Shown here piece after piece: positions 33,202 through 42,684 of a DNA stretch of 64,000 bases. The stretch is from Pelomonas sp. V22. Its GTDB lineage: Bacteria; Pseudomonadota; Gammaproteobacteria; Burkholderiales; Burkholderiaceae_C. The DNA lies in the NCBI RefSeq assembly GCF_030014915.1, contig NZ_JAGIXS010000003.1, positions 248,001 through 312,000 of the forward strand. Reading direction: 5' to 3'. How positions within the stretch are numbered: the stretch's first letter is position 1; each line of letters begins with the position of its first letter. Under the pieces are notes generated by a model. It searched no databases and was not told where the DNA came from. It worked only from the letters and a program-made list of their open reading frames with translations. The position numbers and the translations under genes were made by a program.

Positions 33202-33978
33202 TCACCGCGAATACAGCGGCGGCACCCGCGCCGCCAGCCCCTTCAGGCCCGCCATGTCACCGATCTGCACCAGGTAGCGATCCACCTGCACCAGGCCTTG
33301 CTCCTGCAGGCTCTTGAGCGTGCGCGACAGCGTCTCCGGCGTGATGCCGAGCTGGGAGGCGACCAGCTGCTTTTGCTGGCGCAGGATCAGTTCGCTGCCG
33401 TGGCCGCCGGCGGCTTCATGCTGCTCCAGCAACCAGGCCGCCAGGCGGGCGCTGACGTCGCGCGTCAGCAGGGCCTGCTTGTCGAGTGTGGCGCCGGCCA
33501 GCTGGTCGGCCAGCGAGCGGACGAGGGCGCGCATCAGCCCGGGTTCGCCGTCGCACAGCGCGAGCACGGTGTCGGCGGGGAATTCGTGCACCTGGGCCGG
33601 GGTCTGGGCGATCACGGTTTCCAGGGCGATGGCGGGTTCGCGCCAGGCGCTCGCCAGGTCGACCCAGTCGCCGGCCACCAGCTCGCGCGACTGCCACCAG
33701 CGCCCGCGTGCATCGCGCTTGCCGGCACAGGCCTGGCCGCCCAGCAGCAGCCACAGGCCATGCACCGGCCCTTCGCCGGCGCGCAGCAGGGTTTCGCCGG
33801 CTCGCAGGCGGCGTGTGCGGCCGAGGCCCTCCAGCGCACGCAAGGCGGAGGGGCTGATGGGCTCGTGGCCCAGGGCCGCCCGCAGGGCGGCGCGGAGCGG
33901 CGGCGTCTCCTCCGGCCCGGTCTTGGGCAGGCCGATCGGGCGGCGCGGCGTGGCGGCGGTGTGGCTCAGGTCGATCAT
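33202..33978 (-). CDS. Crp/Fnr family transcriptional regulator, probably of nitrate respiration
   Basis: A 258-residue regulator with an N-terminal cyclic-nucleotide-binding-like barrel (about residues 40-150; LRAGETLLRAGEGPVHGLWL) and a C-terminal winged helix (about 165-240; LILRQQKQLVASQLGITPET, SRTLKSLQEQGLVQVDRYLV). It lacks the N-terminal cysteines that hold the Fe-S cluster of FNR, so it more likely belongs to the Dnr/NarR side of the family, which responds to NO or nitrite, or to another signal. It diverges from narK across 221 bp containing an FNR-like box. The start at 33978 has a strong ribosome site (GGAGGAG); 33996 is an alternative. Confidence 0.82.
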   Translation of the reverse strand: MIDLSHTAATPRRPIGLPKTGPEETPPLRAALRAALGHEPISPSALRALEGLGRTRRLRAGETLLRAGEGPVHGLWLLLGGQACAGKRDARGRWWQSRELVAGDWVDLASAWREPAIALETVIAQTPAQVHEFPADTVLALCDGEPGLMRALVRSLADQLAGATLDKQALLTRDVSARLAAWLLEQHEAAGGHGSELILRQQKQLVASQLGITPETLSRTLKSLQEQGLVQVDRYLVQIGDMAGLKGLAARVPPLYSR

Positions 33979-34038
33979 TCCGGTCTCCTCCGGCATGGGT
34001 TTGCTTCCCAGTCGACCACCCGAACGATCTGCATGGTT

Positions 34039-34052
34039 TTGATCTGGTGCAA
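34039..34052 (+). promoter_or_regulatory. FNR/Dnr-like box upstream of narK
   Basis: TTGATCTGGTGCAA resembles the FNR-family consensus TTGAT-N4-ATCAA (full left arm, CAA/three of five bases in the right arm). It lies in the intergenic region between the divergent Crp/Fnr gene and narK, 166 bp before the narK ATG, where an activator of nitrate respiration is expected. Confidence 0.45.
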
Positions 34053-34217
34053 GAAAGGCGCCGCCGACCCCCTCAGTAGTTCTTTCGGCGGATGGTGGCG
34101 CGTGGCGGCCTAGTTCTTTTGCGCAGGGCGACCGCCTCGACCGATGGATGCCTGCGGGCGGCCGCGATTCCTACAGTGGGCTCCAGTCAAGAGTCACTCC
34201 CCAAGGAGCGCTTCCCC

Positions 34218-35507
34218 ATGTCCTCCGCCAAGTCTTCGCCCCCAGGTTCCGGCCGCGCACTGTCGGTGCTGATCGTCAGCACGCTGGCCTTCACCGTCTG
34301 CTTCATGGTCTGGATGATGTTCGGCGTCATCGGCATCCCGATCAAAAAACAGCTGGGCCTGAACGCCACCGAGTTCGGCCTGCTGACCGCCATGCCGGTG
34401 CTGACCGGCTCGCTGATACGCGTGCCGCTCGGCATCTGGACCGACCGCTTCGGCGGCCGCATCGTGTTCTTCACGCTGATGCTGTGCTGCGTGATCCCGA
34501 TCTGGCTGATGAGCTATGCCACGGCCTACTGGCAGTTCCTCACCATCGGCCTCTTCGTCGGCCTGGCGGGCGGCTCGTTCTCGGTCGGCACGCCCTATGT
34601 GGCGCGCTGGTTCCCCAAGAGCCGGCAGGGCTTTGCGATGGGCGTGTTCGGCGCCGGCAACTCGGGTGCGGCGGTCAACAAGTTCGTGGCACCGGCCCTC
34701 GTCGTGGCCTTCGGCTGGGTGATGGTGCCCCAGGTCTATGCGGCCATCCTGCTCGGCACGGCCATCCTGTTCTGGCTGTTCAGCGCGCATGACGAGAGCC
34801 ATGTGGTCACCAGCAAGGCCAGCTTCGGCCAGCAGCTGAAGGCGCTCAAGGACCCCAAGGTGCTGAAGTACTGCCAGTACTACTCCATCGTGTTCGGCGG
34901 CTATGTGGCGCTGTCGCTGTGGATGGTGCAGTACTACGTGGGCGAGTTCGGTCTCGACATCCGCGTGGCCGCCTTGCTGGCCGCCTGCTTCTCGCTGCCG
35001 GGCGGCGTGCTGCGCGCCATCGGCGGCTGGCTGTCCGACAAGTACGGCGCCCACAGCGTCACCTGGTGGGTGATGTGGGTGAGCTGGATCTGCCTGTTCC
35101 TGCTGTCCTATCCGCAGACCGACTTCACCGTCACCACGGTCAACGGCCCGCGCACCTTCCACATCGGCCTGAACGTCTATGGCTTCACCGGCCTGCTCGC
35201 GGTGCTGGGTGTGGCCTGGGCCTTCGGCAAGGCCAGCGTCTTCAAGTACATCAGCGACGACTACGGCCAGAACATCGGCGCCATCAGCGGCATCGTGGGC
35301 CTGGCCGGCGGCATGGGCGGCTTTGTCCTGCCCATCCTCTTCGGCGCGCTGATGGACCTCACCGGCGTGCGCTCCAGCGCCTTCATGCTGATGTACGGCG
35401 TGGTCTGGGTCTCGCTGATCTGGATGTACTGGACCGAGGTGCGCAAGACCGAGGTCATGGGCAAGAACGCCCCCGAATCGCCGATGTCGCGCAGCTTCGC
35501 CCGCTGA
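34218..35507 (+). CDS. narK1: Nitrate/nitrite transporter, NarK family (first copy)
   Basis: A 429-residue major facilitator protein with about 12 helices. Nitrate porter signatures are present: GLLTAMPVLTGSLIRVPLGI, WTDRFGGR, FVGLAGGSFSVGTPYVARWF, GVFGAGNSGAAVNKFVAPAL and GAISGIVGLAGGMGGFVLPI (second NS motif). The short form next to a longer NarK follows the narK1-narK2 order seen in Pseudomonas and Paracoccus, where the first copy is thought to be a proton symporter and the second a nitrate/nitrite exchanger. The start at 34218 follows CCAAGGAGCG. First gene of the nar operon. Confidence 0.92.
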   Translation: MSSAKSSPPGSGRALSVLIVSTLAFTVCFMVWMMFGVIGIPIKKQLGLNATEFGLLTAMPVLTGSLIRVPLGIWTDRFGGRIVFFTLMLCCVIPIWLMSYATAYWQFLTIGLFVGLAGGSFSVGTPYVARWFPKSRQGFAMGVFGAGNSGAAVNKFVAPALVVAFGWVMVPQVYAAILLGTAILFWLFSAHDESHVVTSKASFGQQLKALKDPKVLKYCQYYSIVFGGYVALSLWMVQYYVGEFGLDIRVAALLAACFSLPGGVLRAIGGWLSDKYGAHSVTWWVMWVSWICLFLLSYPQTDFTVTTVNGPRTFHIGLNVYGFTGLLAVLGVAWAFGKASVFKYISDDYGQNIGAISGIVGLAGGMGGFVLPILFGALMDLTGVRSSAFMLMYGVVWVSLIWMYWTEVRKTEVMGKNAPESPMSRSFAR

Positions 35508-35559
35508 GATGAGACCCCTCGCCCAACATCGCCCCGCTGCACGCGGGCGCTGCCGGTCG

Positions 35560-35574
35560 GTCCCCCAAGGGGAC
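35560..35574. repeat. Short perfect hairpin between the two narK genes
   Basis: GTCCCC-CAA-GGGGAC is a 6-bp perfect stem with a 3-base loop in the 159-bp gap between narK1 and narK2, within a GC-rich stretch that looks like the dispersed intergenic repeats common in Burkholderiales. No U-tract follows, so it is not a classical terminator; it could protect or process the operon mRNA. Confidence 0.4.
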
Positions 35575-35666
35575 GAGGCGGTTCGCGGCATCGAGCCGCC
35601 AACCGCCGCCGGTGGGCCGGCTTGGGAGCGGCCCTGCGCTCGGCCCCGAACTTCAAGGAGCACATC

Positions 35667-37328
35667 ATGAACCCGACAACGACAAGAGTCGCCGCGCCGG
35701 TTGCTACCGACAGCGGCGCCGACATCCAGGACTGGCGTCCGGAAGACGACAACTACTGGAACACCACGGGCAAGCGCATCGCCTACCGCAACCTCTGGAT
35801 CTCGATCCCGGCCTTGCTCTGCGGCTTCGCCGTCTGGGGCATGTGGGGAATCATCACGGTGCAGATGCTGAACCTCGGCTTCCCGTTCACGCAGGCCGAG
35901 CTGTTCACGCTAACGGCCATCGCCGGCATCTCGGGCGCCACGATGCGCATCCCGGCTTCGTTCCTGATCCGCATGGCCGGCGGCCGCAACACCATTTTTC
36001 TCACCACCGCCATGCTGCTGGCCCCGGCCATAGGCACCGGCGTCGCGCTGCAGCACAAGGACTGGCCGCTCTGGGCCTTCCAGCTGATGGCGCTGTGGAG
36101 CGGCGTGGGCGGCGGCAACTTCGCCTCGTCGATGTCCAACATCTCAACCTTCTTCCCGAAGCGCCTGCAGGGCACGGCCCTCGGCCTGAATGCAGGCCTC
36201 GGCAACTTCGGCGTCACGACGATGCAGATCGTCATCCCGCTGGTGATGACGGTCAGCGTCTTCGGCTGGCTGGGTTTCGGCGGTGAGCCCATGCTGCTGG
36301 TGAAGGACAGTGGCTGGATCTTCGGCAAGATCAAGGCCGGCACACCGACCTGGATCCAGAACGCCGGCTTCGCCTGGGTGCTGTCCCTGGTGCCGCTGTC
36401 CCTGCTGTGCTGGCTGGGCATGAACAACCTGAAGTCGGTGACGCCGGCCGCTGGCTCGCCGCTGGTGGCCTTCGGCAAGATCACCTACCTCTATTCGCTG
36501 GCCTTCATCCCCTCCATCGGGATGCTGTATCTCTACCTGCCGGCGCCCACCGGACTCGGCCTCCTGAACATGTGGGTGGCCATCCCGCTCGACATCATTG
36601 CCGCGCTCGGCATGATGAAGCTGGCGGCCTTCGGCGCCATGCGCGAGAACGTCAGCAAGCAGTTCGCGATCTTCTCCAACAAGCACACCTGGAGCATGAC
36701 CGCGCTCTACGTGGTGACCTTCGGCAGCTTCATCGGCTTCTCGATGGCCCTGCCGCTGGCGATCACGGTGATCTTCGGCTTCCAGCACATCCCGGACGCC
36801 AGCGGCGTGCTGCAGCACACGCTGAAGAATCCCAATGCCCCCTCGGCCCTGACCTGGGCCTGGATCGGCCCCTTCGTCGGCGCTGCGGTGCGCCCGATCG
36901 GCGGCTGGATTTCGGACAAGGTCGGCGGCTCCATCGTCACCCAGGTGATCTCGGCCGTGATGGTGGTGGCCTCGGCCGCCGTCGGCAACGTGCTGATGCA
37001 GGCCTATGGCTCGGCCACGCCGGAGCAGTACTTCGGCAGCTTCATGGGCCTGATGGTGCTGCTGTTCGCCGCCAGCGGCGTGGGCAATGGCTCGACCTTC
37101 CGCAGCGTGGGCGTGATCTTCGACCGGCAGCAGGCCGGCCCGGTGCTGGGCTGGACCTCGGCCGTGGCGGCCTATGGCGCCTTCATCGCGCCGGTGCTGA
37201 TCGGCCAGCAGGTCAAGGCCGGCACACCGCAACTCGCTTTCTATGGCTTCGCGGTGTTCTACGCCGTCTGCCTCGTCCTGAACTGGTGGTTCTACCTGCG
37301 CCGTGGCGCAGAGATCAAGAACCCCTGA
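35667..37328 (+). CDS. narK2: Nitrate/nitrite transporter, NarK family (second, long copy)
   Basis: A 553-residue major facilitator transporter with at least 12 helices and an extended N-terminal tail (about 45 residues, DWRPEDDNYWNTTGKRIAYR before the first helix). NarK signatures include GISGATMRIPASFLIRMAGG, GVGGGNFASSMSNISTFFPK, GTALGLNAGLGNFGVTTMQI and GPFVGAAVRPIGGWISDKVG. Conserved Arg residues in the helices (MRIP and AVRPIGG) are the nitrate-binding positions in NarK. It precedes narG by 25 bp. The ATG at 35667 has the ribosome site CAAGGAG; the 15 codons upstream in frame lie in the intergenic repeat. Confidence 0.92.
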   Translation: MNPTTTRVAAPVATDSGADIQDWRPEDDNYWNTTGKRIAYRNLWISIPALLCGFAVWGMWGIITVQMLNLGFPFTQAELFTLTAIAGISGATMRIPASFLIRMAGGRNTIFLTTAMLLAPAIGTGVALQHKDWPLWAFQLMALWSGVGGGNFASSMSNISTFFPKRLQGTALGLNAGLGNFGVTTMQIVIPLVMTVSVFGWLGFGGEPMLLVKDSGWIFGKIKAGTPTWIQNAGFAWVLSLVPLSLLCWLGMNNLKSVTPAAGSPLVAFGKITYLYSLAFIPSIGMLYLYLPAPTGLGLLNMWVAIPLDIIAALGMMKLAAFGAMRENVSKQFAIFSNKHTWSMTALYVVTFGSFIGFSMALPLAITVIFGFQHIPDASGVLQHTLKNPNAPSALTWAWIGPFVGAAVRPIGGWISDKVGGSIVTQVISAVMVVASAAVGNVLMQAYGSATPEQYFGSFMGLMVLLFAASGVGNGSTFRSVGVIFDRQQAGPVLGWTSAVAAYGAFIAPVLIGQQVKAGTPQLAFYGFAVFYAVCLVLNWWFYLRRGAEIKNP

Positions 37329-37353
37329 ACCAGACGTTTCCTGAGGACCCGAT

Positions 37354-40300
37354 ATGAGTCACTTTCTCGACCGCCTGAGCTACTTCGCTCAACCCAAGCA
37401 AGACTTCGCCGACGGCCATGGCCGCACCACCGGCGAGGACCGGACCTGGGAAGACGCCTACCGCGACCGCTGGTCGCACGACAAGATCGTGCGCTCCACC
37501 CATGGCACGAACTGCACGGGCTCCTGCTCGTGGAAGATCTACGTCAAGGGCGGCATCGTCACCTGGGAAACCCAGCAGACCGACTACCCGCGCACCCGGC
37601 CCGACCTGCCCAACCACGAGCCGCGCGGCTGCGCCCGCGGCGCTTCGTACAGCTGGTACCTCTACAGCGCCAACCGCGTGAAGTACCCGATGGTGCGCGG
37701 CTCGCTGCTCAAGTCCTGGCGGGCTGCCCGTGCGGTGGCCAAGACGCCGGTCGACGCCTGGGCCAACATCGTCGAGAACACCGAGGCGCGGCGCGAGTGG
37801 CAGAAGGACCGCGGCCTGGGCGGCTTCGTGCGTTCGACCTGGGACGAGGTCAACGAGATCATCGCCTCGGCCAATATCTACACGGTCAAGAAGCACGGCC
37901 CGGACCGCGTGATCGGCTTCTCGCCCATCCCGGCCATGTCGATGATTTCCTACGCCGCCGGCAGCCGCTACCTGAGCCTGCTGGGCGGCGTCTGCATGAG
38001 CTTCTACGACTGGTACTGCGACCTGCCGCCGGCCAGCCCCCAGATCTGGGGCGAGCAGACCGACGTGCCCGAGAGCGCCGATTGGTACAACTCCACCTTC
38101 ATCATCGCCTGGGGTTCCAACGTGCCGCAGACGCGCACGCCGGACGCCCACTTCTTCACCGAGGTGCGCTACAAGGGCGCCAAGACGGTGGCGATCACGC
38201 CGGACTACGCCGAGATCTCCAAGCTGGCCGACCTCTGGCTGCACCCCAAGCAGGGCACGGATGCGGCCATCGCGATGGCCATGGGCCATGTGGTCTTGAA
38301 GGAATTCTTCTTCAAGGACGGCGGCAAGGGGCGCTCGGCCTACTTCGACGACTACGCCCGCCGCTACACCGACCTGCCGATGCTGGTCCGCCTGAAGAAG
38401 CAGACGACAGCCGACGGCCGCGAGCTGCTGGTGCCCGACCACTACCTGCGCGCCAGCGACTTCGGCGGGAAGCTCGGGCAGGAGAACAACCCCGAGTGGA
38501 AGACGCTGGCCTTTGACGAGCAGGGCAAGGTCGTGCTGCCCAATGGTTCCATCGGCTTCCGCTGGGGCCCGAACGGCCGTGCCGATGAAGGCAAGTGGAA
38601 CCTCGAGAACAAGGAAGCCCGCAGCGACAGCGATGTGAAGCTGAAGCTCAGCGTGATTGAAGACGGCGAGCAGGCCCACGAGTTGGTCGAGGTCGGCTTC
38701 CCGTACTTCGGCGGCGTCGAGACCCCGCACTTCACGGCCAACAAGCAGCAGGACGTGATCCAGCGCCGCGTGCCGGCCGTGCGCCTGAAGCTCGGCAAGC
38801 ATGAGGACGCCGAAGAGGTGCTGGTGGCCACCGTGTTCGACCTGCAGGTGGCGCAGTACGGCATCAACCGCGGCTTCGGCGACGACACGCCCGAGAGCTA
38901 TGACGACAACAAGCCCTACACGCCCGCCTGGGCCGAGAGCATCACGGGCGTCAAGCGCGAGCAGATCACCACGGTGGCCCGCCAGTTCGCCGACAACGCC
39001 GACAAGACCCGTGGCAAGTCCATGGTGATCATCGGCGCGGCGATGAACCACTGGTACCACTGCGACATGAACTACCGGGGCATCATCAACTTGCTGATGA
39101 TGTGCGGCTGCATAGGCCAGAGCGGCGGCGGCTGGGCGCATTACGTGGGCCAGGAAAAGCTGCGCCCGCAGACCGGCTGGACCGCACTGGCCTTTGCGCT
39201 GGACTGGATCCGCCCGCCGCGCCAGATGAACTCGACGAGCTTCTTCTATGCCCACACCGACCAGTGGCGCTACGAGAAGCTGGACGTGAGCGAGGTGCTC
39301 TCGCCGCTGGCCGACAAGCAGAAGTTCGGCGGCAGCCTGATCGACTACAACGTGCGCGCCGAGCGCATGGGCTGGCTGCCCAGCGCCCCGCAGCTGCAGA
39401 CCAACCCCATCACCCTCGTCAAGCAGGCCCAGGCCGCCGGCATCGATGCCAAGGACTTCGCCGTGCAGGGCCTGAAGGACGGCTCGCTGCGCATGAGCTG
39501 CGAGGACCCTGACCATCCCGCCAACTGGCCGCGCAACATGTTCGTGTGGCGCTCCAACATCCTCGGCTCCTCCGGCAAGGGCCACGAGTACTTCCTCAAG
39601 CACCTGCTGGGCACGACCAATGGCGTGCAGGGCAAGGACCTGGGTCCCAACGACGCCAAGCCGCAGGAAGTCGAATGGCACGGCAAGGCCCCGGAGGGCA
39701 AGCTGGACCTGCTGGTCACGCTGGACTTCCGCATGAGCACGACCTGCCTGTACTCGGACATCGTGCTGCCCACGGCCACCTGGTACGAGAAGAACGACCT
39801 CAACACCAGCGACATGCATCCCTTCATCCATCCGCTCTCGACGGCGGTGGACCCGGCCTGGCAGGCCCGCAGCGACTGGGAGATCTACAAGGGCTTCGCC
39901 AAGACCTTCAGCGAGCTCTGCGTCGGCCACCTGGGCGTGGAGAAGGAGCTGGTGCTGAGCCCGCTGATGCACGACAGCCCGGCCGAGCTGGCCCAGCCCT
40001 TCGACGTGAAGGAGTGGAAGAAGGGCGAGTGCGAGCTGATACCGGGCAAGACCGCGCCGCAGATGGCCGTGGTGGAGCGCGACTACCCGAACCTCTACAA
40101 GCGCTTCACCGCCCTCGGCCCCTTGATGAACAAGGTGGGCAATGGCGGCAAGGGCATAGGCTGGGACACCAAGACCGAGGTGGAGCAGCTGGGCGACCTG
40201 AACGGCCGCGTCCGGGAAGAGGGCGTGACGCAGGGCATGCCGAAGATCGAGACCGACATCGATGCCACCGAGGTCGTGTTGCAGCTGGCGCCCGAGACCA

Positions 40301-41151
40301 ACGGCCATGTGGCCGTCAAGGCCTGGGAGGCGCTCAGCAAGCAGACCGGCCGCGAGCATGCCCATCTGGCCCTGCATCGCGAGGACGAGAAGATCCGCTT
40401 CCGCGACATCCAGGCGCAGCCACGCAAGATCATCAGCTCGCCGACCTGGTCGGGCCTCGAGAGCGAGAAGGTCTCCTACAACGCCGGCTACACCAACGTC
40501 CATGAACTGATCCCATGGCGCACCCTCACGGGCCGCCAGCAGTTCTACCAGGATCACCCCTGGATGCAGGCCTTCGGCGAAGGCTTCACCAGCTACCGGC
40601 CGCCGGTGGACCTGAAGACGCTGGCTGAGGTCGAGCACCTCAAGCCCAACGGCCACAAGGCGGTGGCGCTGAACTTCATCACGCCGCACCAGAAGTGGGG
40701 CATCCACTCGACCTACAGCGACAACCTGATGATGCTGACGCTGAACCGTGGCGGGTCGGTCGTGTGGCTGTCGGAGCAGGATGCCGCAGCGGCCGGCATC
40801 GTCGACAACGACTGGATCGAGCTCTACAACGCCAACGGCGCGATCGCGGCGCGGGCGGTGGTCTCGCAGCGGGTGAAACCGGGCATGACCCTGATGTACC
40901 ACTCGCAGGAAAAGATCATCAACACGCCGGGGTCGGAGATCACCGGCACGCGCGGCGGCATCCACAACTCGGTGACCCGCATCGTCACCAAGCCGACCCA
41001 CATGATCGGCGGCTACGCCCAGCTGAGCTACGGCTTCAACTACTACGGAACGATTGGCACCAACCGCGACGAGTTCGTGCTGGTGCGCAAGATGGCCAAG
41101 ATCGACTGGCTGGATGAAGAAGGTACGGCCGCTGAAGGAGCACACGCATGA
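37354..41151 (+). CDS. narG: Respiratory nitrate reductase alpha subunit
   Basis: A 1265-residue molybdopterin oxidoreductase, the catalytic subunit of membrane-bound nitrate reductase facing the cytoplasm. The FS0 [4Fe-4S] ligands His50, Cys54, Cys58 and Cys93 fall at the same numbers as in E. coli NarG (STHGTNCTGSCSWKIY and EPRGCARGASYSWYLY). Other blocks: YAAGSRYLSLLGGVCMSFYD, WYNSTFIIAWGSNVPQTRTP, DFRMSTTCLYSDIVLPTATW and the C-terminal molybdopterin-binding RGGIHNSVTRIV. Length is normal. No twin-Arg leader is cut. It is followed by narH with a 4-bp overlap. Confidence 0.98.
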   Translation: MSHFLDRLSYFAQPKQDFADGHGRTTGEDRTWEDAYRDRWSHDKIVRSTHGTNCTGSCSWKIYVKGGIVTWETQQTDYPRTRPDLPNHEPRGCARGASYSWYLYSANRVKYPMVRGSLLKSWRAARAVAKTPVDAWANIVENTEARREWQKDRGLGGFVRSTWDEVNEIIASANIYTVKKHGPDRVIGFSPIPAMSMISYAAGSRYLSLLGGVCMSFYDWYCDLPPASPQIWGEQTDVPESADWYNSTFIIAWGSNVPQTRTPDAHFFTEVRYKGAKTVAITPDYAEISKLADLWLHPKQGTDAAIAMAMGHVVLKEFFFKDGGKGRSAYFDDYARRYTDLPMLVRLKKQTTADGRELLVPDHYLRASDFGGKLGQENNPEWKTLAFDEQGKVVLPNGSIGFRWGPNGRADEGKWNLENKEARSDSDVKLKLSVIEDGEQAHELVEVGFPYFGGVETPHFTANKQQDVIQRRVPAVRLKLGKHEDAEEVLVATVFDLQVAQYGINRGFGDDTPESYDDNKPYTPAWAESITGVKREQITTVARQFADNADKTRGKSMVIIGAAMNHWYHCDMNYRGIINLLMMCGCIGQSGGGWAHYVGQEKLRPQTGWTALAFALDWIRPPRQMNSTSFFYAHTDQWRYEKLDVSEVLSPLADKQKFGGSLIDYNVRAERMGWLPSAPQLQTNPITLVKQAQAAGIDAKDFAVQGLKDGSLRMSCEDPDHPANWPRNMFVWRSNILGSSGKGHEYFLKHLLGTTNGVQGKDLGPNDAKPQEVEWHGKAPEGKLDLLVTLDFRMSTTCLYSDIVLPTATWYEKNDLNTSDMHPFIHPLSTAVDPAWQARSDWEIYKGFAKTFSELCVGHLGVEKELVLSPLMHDSPAELAQPFDVKEWKKGECELIPGKTAPQMAVVERDYPNLYKRFTALGPLMNKVGNGGKGIGWDTKTEVEQLGDLNGRVREEGVTQGMPKIETDIDATEVVLQLAPETNGHVAVKAWEALSKQTGREHAHLALHREDEKIRFRDIQAQPRKIISSPTWSGLESEKVSYNAGYTNVHELIPWRTLTGRQQFYQDHPWMQAFGEGFTSYRPPVDLKTLAEVEHLKPNGHKAVALNFITPHQKWGIHSTYSDNLMMLTLNRGGSVVWLSEQDAAAAGIVDNDWIELYNANGAIAARAVVSQRVKPGMTLMYHSQEKIINTPGSEITGTRGGIHNSVTRIVTKPTHMIGGYAQLSYGFNYYGTIGTNRDEFVLVRKMAKIDWLDEEGTAAEGAHA

Positions 41152-42671
41152 AAGTCAGAGCACAAATCGGCATGGTGCTGAACCTGGACAAGTGCATCGG
41201 CTGCCACACCTGTTCGGTCACCTGCAAAAACGTCTGGACCAACCGGCCGGGCATGGAATACGCCTGGTTCAACAACGTGGAGACCAAGCCCGGCATCGGC
41301 TATCCCAAGGAATGGGAGAACCAGGACAAGTGGCATGGCGGCTGGGTGAGAAAGGCCAGCGGCGAGATCGAGCCGCGTCAGGGCGGCAAGTGGAAGCTGC
41401 TGATGCGCATCTTCGCCAACCCCAACCTGCCCGAGATCGACGACTACTACGAACCCTTCACCTTCGACTACGACCACCTGCAGTCGGCGCCCAAGTCCAA
41501 GGCCGCACCGACTGCAAGGCCGCGCAGCCTGATCACCGGCCAGCGCATGCAGAAGATCGAATGGGGCCCGAACTGGGAGGAGATCCTGGGCGGAGAGTTC
41601 ACGAAGCGCTCGAAGGACAAGAACTTCGAGGATGTGCAGAAGGACATCTACGGCCAGTTCGAGAACACCTTCATGATGTACCTGCCGAGGCTGTGCGAGC
41701 ACTGCCTGAACCCGGCCTGCGTCGCGTCCTGCCCCTCGGGCTCGATCTACAAGCGCGAGGAAGACGGCATCGTGCTGATCGACCAGGACAAGTGCCGCGG
41801 CTGGCGCATGTGCGTGTCGGGCTGCCCCTACAAGAAGATCTACTACAACTGGCAGAGCGGCAAGGCCGAGAAGTGCATCTTCTGCTACCCGCGCATCGAG
41901 GCGGGCCAGCCCACGGTCTGCTCCGAAACCTGCGTGGGCCGCATCCGTTACCTGGGCGTGCTGCTCTATGACGCCGACCGCATCGAAGAAGCTGCGAGCG
42001 TCAAGGAAGACAAGGACCTCTACCAGGCCCAGCTCGACATTTTCCTGGACCCGAACGACCCCGCCGTGATCGAGCAGGCGCGGCGCGACGGCATCCCCGA
42101 AGCCTGGCTGGAGTCGGCCCGCAAGAGCCCCGTCTACAAGATGGCCGTGGACTGGAAGGTGGCCCTGCCGCTGCACCCCGAGTACCGCACCCTGCCCATG
42201 GTCTGGTATGTGCCGCCGCTCTCGCCGATCAGCGCCGCCGCTCACGCCGGCCACATCGGCGCCAATGGCGAGATCCCCGACCTCAAGCAGCTGCGCATCC
42301 CGGTCCAGTACCTGGCCAACCTCTTGACCGCCGGCGACGTGATGCCGGTCGAGCGGGCGCTGGAACGCATGCTGGCCATGCGCGCCTACCAGCGCGGCAA
42401 GCATGTGGACGGCGTGGAGAACCGCGCGGTGCTGGACCAGGTCGGCCTGATCAAGAGCGAGGTCGAGGACATGTACCAAACCATGGCCATTGCCAACTAC
42501 GAGGACCGCTTCGTCATCCCGACCACGCACCGCGAGTACGCCGAGAACGCCTACGACCTGCGCGGCGGCTGCGGCTTCAGCTTCGGCAATGGCTGCTCGG
42601 AAGGCGAGACCAATGTCAGCCTATTCGGTGGCGAGAAGCGCCGCACGATCCCGATCAAGACGACGGTGTGA
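41148..42671 (+). CDS. narH: Respiratory nitrate reductase beta subunit
   Basis: A 507-residue ferredoxin-like electron-transfer subunit with four cysteine clusters: CIGCHTCSVTCKNVW, CEHCLNPACVASCPSG, CRGWRMCVSGCPYKK and CIFCYPRIEAGQPTVCSETC. In the third cluster a Trp replaces one Cys (CRGWRMC), as in E. coli NarH, giving a [3Fe-4S] centre. It passes electrons from the haem b of NarI to NarG. Start overlaps the narG stop (ATGA); narJ follows after 13 bp with ribosome site GAGGAGG. Confidence 0.98.
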   Translation: MKVRAQIGMVLNLDKCIGCHTCSVTCKNVWTNRPGMEYAWFNNVETKPGIGYPKEWENQDKWHGGWVRKASGEIEPRQGGKWKLLMRIFANPNLPEIDDYYEPFTFDYDHLQSAPKSKAAPTARPRSLITGQRMQKIEWGPNWEEILGGEFTKRSKDKNFEDVQKDIYGQFENTFMMYLPRLCEHCLNPACVASCPSGSIYKREEDGIVLIDQDKCRGWRMCVSGCPYKKIYYNWQSGKAEKCIFCYPRIEAGQPTVCSETCVGRIRYLGVLLYDADRIEEAASVKEDKDLYQAQLDIFLDPNDPAVIEQARRDGIPEAWLESARKSPVYKMAVDWKVALPLHPEYRTLPMVWYVPPLSPISAAAHAGHIGANGEIPDLKQLRIPVQYLANLLTAGDVMPVERALERMLAMRAYQRGKHVDGVENRAVLDQVGLIKSEVEDMYQTMAIANYEDRFVIPTTHREYAENAYDLRGGCGFSFGNGCSEGETNVSLFGGEKRRTIPIKTTV

Positions 42672-42684
42672 GGAGGCCAGAGCC

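Noticed and set aside
37315-41145. A 1276-codon open frame antisense to narG.
   Set aside because: It lies exactly opposite a well-conserved narG; long antisense frames are expected in GC-rich codon-biased DNA. Its translation shows no domain and is rich in Val, His, Gly and Leu as typical for such shadows.
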